A program made the translations under genes and the position numbers. Below the pieces are notes generated by a model. It did not search any database. It saw only the letters and a program-made list of their open reading frames with translations, and was not told the origin of the DNA. From a virus, in IMG/VR virus record IMGVR_UViG_3300005253_000024, positions 1 to 42,907 of that record: a DNA stretch of 42,907 nucleotides. One strand, 5' to 3'. This document shows, piece after piece, positions 26,024-32,605 of the stretch. The number at the start of each line of letters is the position of its first letter. The first letter of the stretch is position 1.

Positions 26024-26044
26024 CTCCTGCTAGGAGATTCTCCT
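26024..26044 (-). promoter_or_regulatory. Mutually exclusive hairpins at the ERCC4-nuclease ribosome site
   Basis: On the minus strand AGGAG (26044-26040), CTCCT (26036-26032) and AGGAG (26028-26024) follow each other with three- or four-base linkers. The CTCCT can pair with either AGGAG. The downstream AGGAG is the ribosome site of ATG 26014 (spacing nine), so one pairing hides it and the other frees it. Confidence 0.45.
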
Positions 26045-26056
26045 TTTCGGTTAGCT

Positions 26057-26167
26057 TCAGTCTGATGAGCAGCACTGTAGTGCAAATCTAGCGTGTTTCT
26101 GAGTCAATGTGTACTTTGACACGCTAGCGACTTTTAAGACGTGTTCTCGTTGATTCTGTTCGTTCAT
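26057..26167 (-). CDS. Possible 36-aa leader peptide
   Basis: ATG 26167 opens a 36-codon frame beginning MNEQNQREHVLKVASVSKYT and ending CCSSD in the 164-base gap before the ERCC4 nuclease. The ribosome site is weak (TTGGA). It ends 13 bases before the switch-like AGGAG/CTCCT elements and could act as a leader peptide. The gap is rich in inverted repeats, so it may be non-coding instead. Confidence 0.25.
   Translation of the reverse strand: MNEQNQREHVLKVASVSKYTLTQKHARFALQCCSSD
26088..26127 (-). other. Inverted repeat, 9-bp arms
   Basis: CTAGCGTGT (26088-26096) is perfectly complementary to ACACGCTAG (26119-26127), with a further TCAA/TTGA pair inside the loop. It lies in the gap between the RecA-like ATPase and ERCC4 nuclease genes. 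It may be an attenuator or RNA-processing hairpin; no T run follows. Confidence 0.5.
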
Positions 26168-26178
26168 TTTCCAACAAC

Positions 26179-26973
26179 CTAGCTGATTCCTTTCATCATC
26201 CTGATAGTTTTATCCAGTTTATCAAAAGTAGGCTCCTCAAACACCATACCCTCCAGTTGTTTAATCTCGGCCAACTCTACCTTACAAAATGGTTTCATAA
26301 TCTTATCATCCCAATAGGTATGAACAATAACATCAGCAGAATCACCTAGAGTAGAGAACCCAGCACGTTCCCTTTTACCTGTGGCAGAGCTGGCTATGCT
26401 CCCATCCCTCTGTGGCATAGGTTTATACTCATCTCTAGCATGATGGACTAGTATTAGATTCTTCCTTGCAGCCTTAGCATTGTAGATGATACCTCTAATC
26501 CTAGTATTAGGCTCTCTGTATTCTATCTGAAGCAGTTGAGACCTTAACTCCTTTCCATCACCACCTTTACCATCAGGTCTCAGAGGTAACTGTAGCTCCT
26601 GTTTTTCCTGTAAAAAACCATCACAAGTAATACCATAATGTAAGGTGAAGGTATCAATAACTATAGAGGCTACCTCTGGGTCTCTCAGGTGGGTGATATA
26701 CTTGGAAGCCCACTGGTAAAACAATTCCTTCATACCAACTATCATCCTGCTAGGTTTAACCGTTAATGTTGTTGGGTCAAATTTACCAAATGTCATGGGC
26801 AGTGGGTAAGACTCATACCTGATTAGCCCTTGGTCAAACTCCTTCTGAAATCTGTAGATGGCACGGTCAAACCCACCTATATCAAATTCCATAAACACCA
26901 TTGGTTTTGGGAATGTTAATGCTAAGGTAGTCTTACAGCTTTTATCCTCACCCCAGATTCCTACAATGGACAT
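26179..26973 (-). CDS. RecA-like ATPase, Sak4-type recombinase candidate
   Basis: The 264-residue protein has a RecA-fold nucleotide-binding core: P-loop GEDKSCKTT (8-16), Walker B ASIVIDTF, and a following ILVHHARDEY. Small phage ATPases of this type include Sak4-like single-strand annealing proteins. The second glycine of the P-loop is replaced by cysteine. Position between a Cas4/RecB-like nuclease and an ERCC4 nuclease supports a recombination role. ATG 26973 has GGGAG eight bases upstream. A DnaB-unrelated helicase loader is an alternative. Confidence 0.65.
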   Translation of the reverse strand: MSIVGIWGEDKSCKTTLALTFPKPMVFMEFDIGGFDRAIYRFQKEFDQGLIRYESYPLPMTFGKFDPTTLTVKPSRMIVGMKELFYQWASKYITHLRDPEVASIVIDTFTLHYGITCDGFLQEKQELQLPLRPDGKGGDGKELRSQLLQIEYREPNTRIRGIIYNAKAARKNLILVHHARDEYKPMPQRDGSIASSATGKRERAGFSTLGDSADVIVHTYWDDKIMKPFCKVELAEIKQLEGMVFEEPTFDKLDKTIRMMKGIS

Positions 26974-27014
26974 ATCAATCAGCTCCCTTCTTATTTAATT
27001 CCATTTCCTCTTAG

Positions 27015-27200
27015 TCATGGTAGTTTCTCCTTCATAAATTTTGATATGGTGTTAAGGTCAGTTTTGCTCAACGTTATTTTATAACCGATAGATAAGTTTA
27101 TATATATGTAATGGTCATTACCCTGACCGAAATACTCCAAATTAGTTATATTACCCTCAAGTACTATTTCCTTGCTTCTGCAATCATATATTTGTATCAT
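27015..27200 (-). CDS. Small hypothetical protein (61 aa)
   Basis: ATG 27200 follows GGGAGG. The protein is predicted beta-rich (IQIYDCRSKEIVLEGNITNL, HYIYINLSIG) with a C-terminal helix, a small-barrel-like pattern. It overlaps the end of the upstream gene by four bases. No family recognised. Confidence 0.55.
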   Translation of the reverse strand: MIQIYDCRSKEIVLEGNITNLEYFGQGNDHYIYINLSIGYKITLSKTDLNTISKFMKEKLP

Positions 27201-27391
27201 GGTATTAACCTCCCTTTCCTTTTGTCTTGCACTCTTTTACCAGCCTCAGTTGTTATATCATCTAGTTCCTGTTTGGATAATGTAACTGGATTACGTTTAC
27301 CATGCCTGTCTTGGTACAGTTCTTTGGCCTGTTTAGCAATTTCCCTGACCATTCCCTCTTGGTCGTCTCTGGTTATCTTAACTCTATCCAT
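27197..27391 (-). CDS. Small helical hypothetical protein (64 aa)
   Basis: The product is highly charged and helical (RDDQEGMVREIAKQAKELYQ, SKQELDDITTEAGKRV) and ends in basic residues. Overlaps with both neighbours show tight coupling between the Cas4-like nuclease and the next small gene. Function unknown. Confidence 0.55.
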   Translation of the reverse strand: MDRVKITRDDQEGMVREIAKQAKELYQDRHGKRNPVTLSKQELDDITTEAGKRVQDKRKGRLIP

Positions 27392-28274
27392 TAGGAACCT
27401 GTTGGTATAACATTCCTTTAGGACAGTACATGGCTACCTCACAGTACCTCTTACATCTAGCTCCTTCCCAACATTCACGGTCATTACAAGGAATAGTCCA
27501 TGCCTTGTTGCGTAGTGCTTCCTCTAGTGCTTCTATCTTGCCTGCAAAGTAGGTAGAAACCTTACTATCGTTTAGCCTACTAATGGGTATTCTGTATATG
27601 TTCCTGGTCAATCCTCTACCACTAGCTATAGCCAATCCACCATCCCTAACTGTAACCTGTAACTGCATCTTGGATATGGCTATACCAAGTTCCTCCAACA
27701 TTATCCTATAGCGGTTCAGCTGTAACTCCTCATTAAATAAATCAACCTCCTGAAGCATAGGCTGGAACACCGAAACCATTTTAGGTTCGCCAGCCTTACC
27801 CCATTTACCAGGAGTCTTATAAACCGCTCCTGATGGGTCTGGCTTCTTACCAACCTCAACTAAACCTAATGCTTTAACTACCCTGTAGCTACCCCATAGC
27901 TTATAGTCAGTAAGGTTAAATGAACCATTCTCAGGCTCTAGTAAATCAAATATATCCCTATCAATATTGAGTGGTATTTCAGATGGCAGTCCTAGTTCCT
28001 TAGCCTTAATATTTAGTTCTTCATGGTGTTTAATACCAGCTAACATAAAGGCTCTATCGTTAGGGTCTACCACGTAAGGTTGAGTTAGTTTGAGGAACTC
28101 ATACATGGTGCCATTGAGTAGTTGTGTGGTTGATGGGATACCTTTCCATTCCCTTTCCTGAGCCATTAAGGCTAGTGTTGGTAATGTAAGGCAGCGTTCA
28201 CCCAACTGACATCTGGATAAACAATCCTTGACTGTTATTACCTGGTTGTCGGGGCATTTGAACCATTCTATCAT
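27384..28274 (-). CDS. Cas4/RecB-like PD-(D/E)XK nuclease with cysteine clusters
   Basis: This 296-residue protein has several RecB-family marks: an IKHHEEL helix (about residue 80), LTDYKLWGSY with a DYK nuclease core (about 121-130), and a QLNRYRIMLEELG helix resembling the QxxxY motif. Cysteines cluster at both ends (CPDNQVITVKDCLSRCQLGERC; CNDRECWEGARCKRYCEVAMYC), suggesting an iron-sulphur or zinc site as in Cas4 and AddB. Such nucleases resect DNA ends and often pair with annealing proteins. ATG 28274 overlaps the preceding gene by four bases. Confidence 0.65.
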   Translation of the reverse strand: MIEWFKCPDNQVITVKDCLSRCQLGERCLTLPTLALMAQEREWKGIPSTTQLLNGTMYEFLKLTQPYVVDPNDRAFMLAGIKHHEELNIKAKELGLPSEIPLNIDRDIFDLLEPENGSFNLTDYKLWGSYRVVKALGLVEVGKKPDPSGAVYKTPGKWGKAGEPKMVSVFQPMLQEVDLFNEELQLNRYRIMLEELGIAISKMQLQVTVRDGGLAIASGRGLTRNIYRIPISRLNDSKVSTYFAGKIEALEEALRNKAWTIPCNDRECWEGARCKRYCEVAMYCPKGMLYQQVPNG

Positions 28275-28471
28275 TCATTCACCTTTTCCCTACCAGAGAA
28301 CATAATGGTATTCTCCGACTTGCACTCAGGACAAAGATAAGTGTCTAAACCTGTTGTATAAGTGGGAAGTGTTAAATGATAGCCTCCCATCAGACGCATG
28401 TGGACATTCCACTTTGCACCACAACTTTTACATTCGTGGGGTATATCTTCATAGTTTTCAGTTTTATTCAT
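28271..28471 (-). CDS. Small zinc-ribbon protein (66 aa)
   Basis: Two CxxC pairs, CKSCGAKWN and CPECKSEN, about 30 residues apart make a typical zinc ribbon. AAGGAG precedes ATG 28471. It is one of many small metal-binding proteins in the leftward unit. Nucleic-acid or host-protein binding is plausible, but the target is unknown. Confidence 0.65.
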   Translation of the reverse strand: MNKTENYEDIPHECKSCGAKWNVHMRLMGGYHLTLPTYTTGLDTYLCPECKSENTIMFSGREKVNE

Positions 28472-28533
28472 CCTTCTCTCCTTAAAATCCTAGTCTTAAT
28501 CCATCTGTAATTCGCAAGAGATGGCGTACCATA

Positions 28534-28608
28534 TCATCTTTTACCCCTAATCAGTATTGCAGCAAGCATAATCCATATTCCAATTATAAAAGCCAGTTCT
28601 ATTGTCAT
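28534..28608 (-). CDS. Single-span membrane peptide (24 aa)
   Basis: ATG 28608 overlaps the previous stop (ATGA) with AGGAGGG upstream. The peptide reads MTIELAFIIGIWIMLAAILI followed by RGKR, a single membrane helix with basic inside end. Strong ribosome site and coupling argue that it is made. Function unknown. Confidence 0.45.
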   Translation of the reverse strand: MTIELAFIIGIWIMLAAILIRGKR

Positions 28609-28904
28609 TCCTTACCCTCCTCTACGGCTTGCTTTATAGTTTGGATTGCTTCTGCCCAACCTTCCCTCTTTGCGTAATGGTTTACCGCCGTTGTCGCATC
28701 CGAACCAAACCATCCCCTTGGTAGTTCTTTGCAAGGATTCTCTATCCCATCCAGCAGCATCTTAAACTGACGAATGGCGTCTTTGAGTGCAGCTTGGGCT
28801 ATAAATCTATCAGCTTCCCACACTTGGGGCTTGCCTCTTACCAGAACTGCAACATGACCTACTTTTGCCTCTTTTATCTCCTCTGGACTCAGTACCTTAA
28901 ACAT
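28605..28904 (-). CDS. Hypothetical protein (99 aa)
   Basis: ATG 28904 follows GGAGG. The N-terminal part (FKVLSPEEIKEAKVGHVAVL) and the helix QAALKDAIRQFKMLLDGI suggest a small alpha/beta protein. No motif was recognised. It overlaps both neighbours by a few bases within the operon. Confidence 0.55.
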   Translation of the reverse strand: MFKVLSPEEIKEAKVGHVAVLVRGKPQVWEADRFIAQAALKDAIRQFKMLLDGIENPCKELPRGWFGSDATTAVNHYAKREGWAEAIQTIKQAVEEGKE

Positions 28905-29157
28905 TATTTACCTCCTTCAATGCTTCTGCCAAACGAACAACTGGCAGGTAGCTCACATTAGCCATTGGAGTAGTATCAATCAGGGCAAGGTCAGAGTTGC
29001 CATTCTTGTCCTTGTGGGAGAGAATAGACGTAGCAGTTTTACGCCATGTTTCTTTTTCTCTATCCATAAGAGATTCCCACTTGCTACATCCCCAATCATC
29101 ATAAATGGTTTTTGCCACCCACTCTACTAATTCCTTAATCAGTTCTTCTTTGGTCAT
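28897..29157 (-). CDS. Hypothetical protein (86 aa)
   Basis: ATG 29157 sits behind AAGGAG. The first half is helical (MTKEELIKELVEWVAKTIYD, WRKTATSIL). The segment resembles phage small proteins annotated only as hypothetical. Its C-terminus overlaps the next gene by eight bases. Confidence 0.55.
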   Translation of the reverse strand: MTKEELIKELVEWVAKTIYDDWGCSKWESLMDREKETWRKTATSILSHKDKNGNSDLALIDTTPMANVSYLPVVRLAEALKEVNNV

Positions 29158-29158
29158 T

Positions 29159-29275
29159 TCACTCCTTCTTCTTGAGAGGATGCCACTTATAATTCTCGTA
29201 TTCTAAGATAGCCAACTGCCTTTCAGCTTCAATCAACTTTAATTCATAATCTTTCTTGGATTCTACCTTAATCAC
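29159..29275 (-). CDS. Small charged helical peptide (38 aa)
   Basis: GTG 29275 overlaps the MazG gene's TGA (GTGA), an arrangement repeated elsewhere in this genome. The 38 residues (SKKDYELKLIEAERQLAILE then KWHPLKKKE) form a basic helix. AAGGAG lies ten bases upstream. Function unknown. Confidence 0.5.
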   Translation of the reverse strand: MIKVESKKDYELKLIEAERQLAILEYENYKWHPLKKKE

Positions 29276-30318
29276 TTCTTCATGGCTCCTTCCCTGAGAG
29301 CTTGCCAAAAATTAGTTACTTTCCTACTACCATCTGCTCCCTTGTAATCAAGAAGGATTATAGGATTGCCAGCTCTATCAAAGGTTTGGTAGTGTTCTTC
29401 TATCTCCTCAAATATCCTCTTCACCCTAGCCTTACATTCAGCTCTTTCTAGTATTTTGGTATTCTCTACAATGTGGTCAACATGGTGTTCCCACTCAGTC
29501 TCCAAAATAGAGGCTGTCTTGGCGACTAACCATTCAAGGTTTTCTTTTACTGAGGCATAATTAGCATCCACACAATTCTTGGTTCTTTCGTCTATTATTA
29601 CCTTCATATCTGTCAGCAACCTACCCTCACCAGGCTTTAATTCCCTTCCCTCTTGTTCCTGAGCCTTACAGATAGAGGCTGTCAGGTCTCGTTGGGCTTG
29701 AAGCCAGTAATTTCGCCAAGAAGGTCGTGTATCTTCAGGTAGCTTCCCCCACTCCTGTCTAAGCTCATGCTCCTCAGCGACTGTCAGCAACCTACCTTCA
29801 GGTTTTGGCTCCGTCTTCTTATGCTGGCTCTCGTCCTTACCACTAGGATTCTCCTTCCAGTTTCTATTAAGTACTTTGGCTACTGTCTTGGTAAAGGCTT
29901 CCTCAGCATCTAACCCTTCATCGGATAAGAGCTGGATACCATAAATAACCACATCGGCAAAGGCATCGGATATTTCATCCTTGAAGTCTCCACCGTTAGC
30001 ACCTTCTCTGATGCCCTGCTTTCTTTTGAGTATCCAATGTGCAAGCTCGCCAACTTCCTCTGCCATTCCTAGAGTCATATCGCTAGAATTACTGTCCCCA
30101 AAATTAGCTAACTGCCACTTTTTCAGTTCCTTTTGCTTGAGGCTAAAGGGTCTATACCCATCAGGATTATCAGGAGACTTTGGGAATAGCTGGCAGGTTA
30201 GTCTGGCCATATCTTCCGACATGGTTTGGTAAGTTAAGCTCATACCTTTTTCCTTCAAATCGGCTTGGATTTTTAAGCCCTTATAAAATATCTTCTTCAC
30301 ATCTTCTAAGTTTTCCAT
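29272..30318 (-). CDS. MazG-like domain protein with C-terminal extension
   Basis: The 348-residue product contains a MazG-type core in its N-terminal half: MAEEVGELAHWILKRKQG then FKDEISDAFADVVIYGIQLL, giving EExxE and ExxD metal ligands. These hydrolyse nucleotide triphosphates. The C-terminal half is helical with two EGRLLT motifs and has no recognised domain. ATG 30318 has AAAGGAG upstream, directly next to the end of the group I-like RNA. It is the second MazG-like gene here; the small one is at 23834-24112. Confidence 0.7.
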   Translation of the reverse strand: MENLEDVKKIFYKGLKIQADLKEKGMSLTYQTMSEDMARLTCQLFPKSPDNPDGYRPFSLKQKELKKWQLANFGDSNSSDMTLGMAEEVGELAHWILKRKQGIREGANGGDFKDEISDAFADVVIYGIQLLSDEGLDAEEAFTKTVAKVLNRNWKENPSGKDESQHKKTEPKPEGRLLTVAEEHELRQEWGKLPEDTRPSWRNYWLQAQRDLTASICKAQEQEGRELKPGEGRLLTDMKVIIDERTKNCVDANYASVKENLEWLVAKTASILETEWEHHVDHIVENTKILERAECKARVKRIFEEIEEHYQTFDRAGNPIILLDYKGADGSRKVTNFWQALREGAMKK

Positions 30319-30331
30319 AATTCTCCTTTAG

Positions 30332-30630
30332 GTAGTGGGGGCTGGCTCTCATCCCGCAGGCGCAGGACTCACTCGCTTTCAAGCTCACTATACCCCCGCT
30401 ACTGCCTGAGCCTAACCCTTGTCCTTTGGGCCTGAGTTGGACTATACCCTGATGAGACTCAGGGATGCCAGCTAGTAGTCCGTATCAGGTTCTACCATCA
30501 ACGTGTGCCCTGTTGCCTTTCGGCTTTCGGGTAGCTGGCTCTTGCTGGCTCGGCCTGACATACATAAGCCTAGACTTAGTTTAGTGGCCGACTTACGGCT
30601 CTAGGACAACAGCAAGCTCTTCTATTTTAA
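30332..30630 (-). ncRNA. Structured RNA with group I intron-like core (candidate)
   Basis: On the minus strand helices appear in group I order. P3 is GCCAGCTA (30539-30532) with TAGCTGGC (30474-30467). P4/P5 is CCC-GAAA-GCC-GAAA-GGC-AACA-GGG (30531-30508). P7 is GGACTA (30481-30476) with TAGTCC (30444-30439). P8 is CCCTGA/TCAGGG (30464-30447). A possible P1 pairs exon AGCAGGT (30637-30631) with guide GCTTGCT (30617-30611) through a U-G at the junction. A 10-bp distal stem, with one mismatch, joins 30402-30393 and 30341-30332. Against it: J8/7 is only two bases, J3/4 is absent, P6 is weak, the guide can also pair with 30541-30547, and the 3' splice site is not fixed. Confidence 0.5.
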
Positions 30631-30636
30631 ACCTGC

Positions 30637-31086
30637 TTAACTCACTGACGCAGCAAATGCAACAGCCATACGTCTTGCATCCTCTATCGTTCTGGCGGTA
30701 AAACCAATAGGTAAACTCCCATCTTGCCCTGGATATTCCTTTAAGTATTCGGCAGTCAACCCCGAACTTGCTGTGCAATCACCCTTTGTTACTGTATCGC
30801 CAACCCTAAAACCATAAATGGCTCGGTGCGACCATCCATACCATTTTTGTTCTGCTTCACAAAAGCCAATAGAGCAGACATTATGTGAGGGTTTTGCCTT
30901 CTCTGGCTTGATACCCTTCCGCCTGATGAGATACCTTGCTGTTCGAGGGTCTCCCAAGTAATCACCTGATGGTGTAAAAGCAGACTTTATAATAACCTCT
31001 TGCTTGTCATCACCAACCAGATGCTTTTCGGTTCTCACTTCGTAACCCGCCTTGTATTTTCTTGTTGCTAATAGTTCCTTGTCCAT
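30637..31086 (-). CDS. Hypothetical protein upstream of the group I-like RNA (149 aa)
   Basis: ATG 31086 is two bases after the previous stop, with a weak GAAGGG. The protein has an N-terminal beta region (YKAGYEVRTEKH), the segment CSIGFCEAEQKWYGWSHRAIYGF and a C-terminal helix (ARTIEDARRMAVAFAASV). It appears complete, so the RNA element lies a few bases after its stop, not within its coding sequence. No family recognised. Confidence 0.6.
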   Translation of the reverse strand: MDKELLATRKYKAGYEVRTEKHLVGDDKQEVIIKSAFTPSGDYLGDPRTARYLIRRKGIKPEKAKPSHNVCSIGFCEAEQKWYGWSHRAIYGFRVGDTVTKGDCTASSGLTAEYLKEYPGQDGSLPIGFTARTIEDARRMAVAFAASVS

Positions 31087-31088
31087 TG

Positions 31089-31868
31089 CTACCCTTCTAG
31101 AACAGCTGGTTTCACGTGGAATATACCGTTATCATCCTTGGTAATTATACCAGCAGTCTCAAGTGACGTGACAAAGGAACCGCTAATGATGTTGGTTTTT
31201 AGGTCACTGGTATCCGCCTTAATAAACGGGTCTAGGAAAACTATAGCGTTCCACTCCTGCTGGGTTTTACCATCCAGCAGGTTGATAGCCTGTTGGGTTG
31301 GAGTAATCTCAGGCTTGGTAGCTGATTTAGGAGTGCCCGCTGATTCTGTAGCAGCTGCCCCAGAATGAGGAGTACCTCCTACACCTTCAATATGGACTAC
31401 TTCCCAACATTCTCTGGGAGTTTCCTTATTCTCGTCCCGATTCCACATCATGTGGCCAGGTGTTATCATCCATTCTTGAACCTTACCTATTAGGAAGTCT
31501 TGGTTCTTAACGGCTGTTTGTGGGGCATTACCATCTACTCCTGCGTTAATGATGGTATCTATGGACTTACCCAATATTCCCATGCCACTCTTATCTCGGT
31601 TGGAGTGTAGAAGGTTAATCTGTGCTATAGGCCACGGGTATGGTTCTGTGGAACCAGGCGAACCATCAGGCATAGGTAAAATCTCAACACCACTGAAATT
31701 GTAGTTAACCTCTAGTCTGGCTATAGGCATAGTACCACGTTGTACCATACTACCTGTGATAGAATCTAGTTTCCACCTAGCGTGTCGTATTGGGCTGCCA
31801 AATCCTCCTGACTCAAATCCTCTGGTCTGTAGTTGTGCTAACACTTGTTCGTTGGTCATGTCTGCCAT
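31089..31868 (-). CDS. Conserved-looking replication-region protein (259 aa)
   Basis: ATG 31868 overlaps the stop of the ribbon-helix-helix gene, with GAGGAGG upstream. The N-terminal 160 residues are mixed beta (MPIARLEVNYNFSGVEILP, IAQINLLHSNRDKSGMGILG). A linker rich in A, T and P follows, then a C-terminal helical domain (TPTQQAINLLDGKTQQEWN). Barrel-plus-linker layout and abundance of neighbouring replication genes would allow a DNA-binding or single-strand-binding role, but no sequence motif proves it. Confidence 0.5.
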   Translation of the reverse strand: MADMTNEQVLAQLQTRGFESGGFGSPIRHARWKLDSITGSMVQRGTMPIARLEVNYNFSGVEILPMPDGSPGSTEPYPWPIAQINLLHSNRDKSGMGILGKSIDTIINAGVDGNAPQTAVKNQDFLIGKVQEWMITPGHMMWNRDENKETPRECWEVVHIEGVGGTPHSGAAATESAGTPKSATKPEITPTQQAINLLDGKTQQEWNAIVFLDPFIKADTSDLKTNIISGSFVTSLETAGIITKDDNGIFHVKPAVLEG

Positions 31869-32020
31869 TATTTATCCTCCTCTTTTGGTTGTACTTTTTC
31901 CAACTTTTTTACTATCAGTTCCTTAACCAACTGTTTGATTGTCTTTTCCTCCTTAATGGCCATAATCTTGAGCCTCTTTATCTGTTCCACGGTTAGGTTA
32001 ACAATAATATAGTAATTCAC
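31868..32020 (-). CDS. Ribbon-helix-helix DNA-binding protein, CopG/Arc-like
   Basis: The upstream frame runs through the promoter, so GTG 32020 is chosen, with AAGGAG 12 bases away. The 50-residue product has the RHH pattern: strand YYIIVNLT, helix VEQIKRLKIMAIKEEK, turn, helix IKQLVKELIVKKLEK. Such dimers bind operator DNA through the strand. It is the first gene behind the consensus promoter at 32058-32086 and is a good candidate for the regulator that reads the nearby dyads. The direct target is inferred. Confidence 0.6.
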   Translation of the reverse strand: MNYYIIVNLTVEQIKRLKIMAIKEEKTIKQLVKELIVKKLEKVQPKEEDK

Positions 32021-32057
32021 TTCATCATTTATCTCCTTAATTGTAAAGTCTACTAAC

Positions 32058-32086
32058 ATTATAACACTATTCAACATACTTGTCAA
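32058..32086 (-). promoter_or_regulatory. Consensus leftward promoter (RHH/replication genes)
   Basis: On the minus strand TTGACA (32086-32081), a 17-base spacer and TATAAT (32063-32058). Predicted start near 32051 gives a leader of about 31 bases to GTG 32020. The dyad-like AGAACATATGAGCT at 32088-32101 and a TTATGTAAA at 32106-32114 abut the -35 box. Confidence 0.85.
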
Positions 32087-32087
32087 T

Positions 32088-32101
32088 AGAACATATGAGC
32101 T
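32088..32101. promoter_or_regulatory. Operator-like dyad (imperfect), copy 3
   Basis: AGAACATATGAGCT matches AGAACATATGTTCT at 12 of 14 positions and touches the -35 box of the promoter at 32058-32086. Confidence 0.45.
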
Positions 32102-32115
32102 ATTATTATGTAAAG

Positions 32116-32463
32116 TTAGGAGAATCTAGGGTCATTTGCCATTGGTGGTAATTCATCTCCAGGTTTGATTATTTTAGGCACAATGGACTTGGTTGCCTCA
32201 CTTGACTTTAGTTCTATAGCATAAATGGTTCCACAACCGAAGCAAACATCAGTGGTTACCTGGAAACTTGGAATCTTAGCACCCATTGGTATAGCTGCCT
32301 CTCTTGTTTTGTCAATTACAACCCCTTGCCTAAAGTCAAGGCTAAACCTCCATTCCTCTCTAGCATAGCCTTTATCCTTTAACTCCTTAGATAGTATTTC
32401 AAAAAATCTCTCATTCAAACCACAATTGGGACATTGGTAAAACTGTTTATTTATAGGTTCCAT
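32116..32463 (-). CDS. Zinc-binding hypothetical protein (115 aa)
   Basis: ATG 32463, with AGGAGG six bases upstream, is preferred over GTG 32466. Cysteine pairs CPNCGLNER and CFGCGTIYAIEL about 60 residues apart can form one zinc site. Between them is a mixed beta segment (WRFSLDFRQGVVIDK). This could be a nucleic acid-binding ribbon. It overlaps the preceding small gene by 17 bases. Confidence 0.6.
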   Translation of the reverse strand: MEPINKQFYQCPNCGLNERFFEILSKELKDKGYAREEWRFSLDFRQGVVIDKTREAAIPMGAKIPSFQVTTDVCFGCGTIYAIELKSSEATKSIVPKIIKPGDELPPMANDPRFS

Positions 32464-32605
32464 CACTTACCTCCTCTAGAAAAACATTATAAATATCACA
32501 CTCGTAACCGCACTCGACCAAACACCATTTGTCCTCTAGTTCACACATATAACCTTCCTCATCACCACCTTGTATAACCCTCAGATGTGGACATTTAGGC
32601 TTCAC
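32447..32605 (-). CDS. Small cysteine-rich protein (52 aa)
   Basis: GTG 32605 overlaps the ATPase gene's TGA (GTGA), and AAAGGAGG lies inside the ATPase gene. The 52 residues hold CPHL, MCELEDKWC and ECGYECD, five cysteines in all, which suggests a small metal site. It overlaps the next start. Function unknown. Confidence 0.55.
   Translation of the reverse strand: MKPKCPHLRVIQGGDEEGYMCELEDKWCLVECGYECDIYNVFLEEVSDGTYK

Noticed and set aside
30447-30464. CTGATGAG-like stretch on the plus strand resembling a hammerhead ribozyme core
   Set aside because: The required GAAA partner and three-way helices are missing. The stretch is better explained as a simple CCCTGA/TCAGGG hairpin (P8 of the proposed RNA).
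30593-30778. Minus-strand frame ending SRFKIEELAVVLEP that overlaps the 149-residue gene
   Set aside because: No start with a ribosome site, wrong codon character in the overlap, and the alternative frame gives a complete gene with a sensible end.
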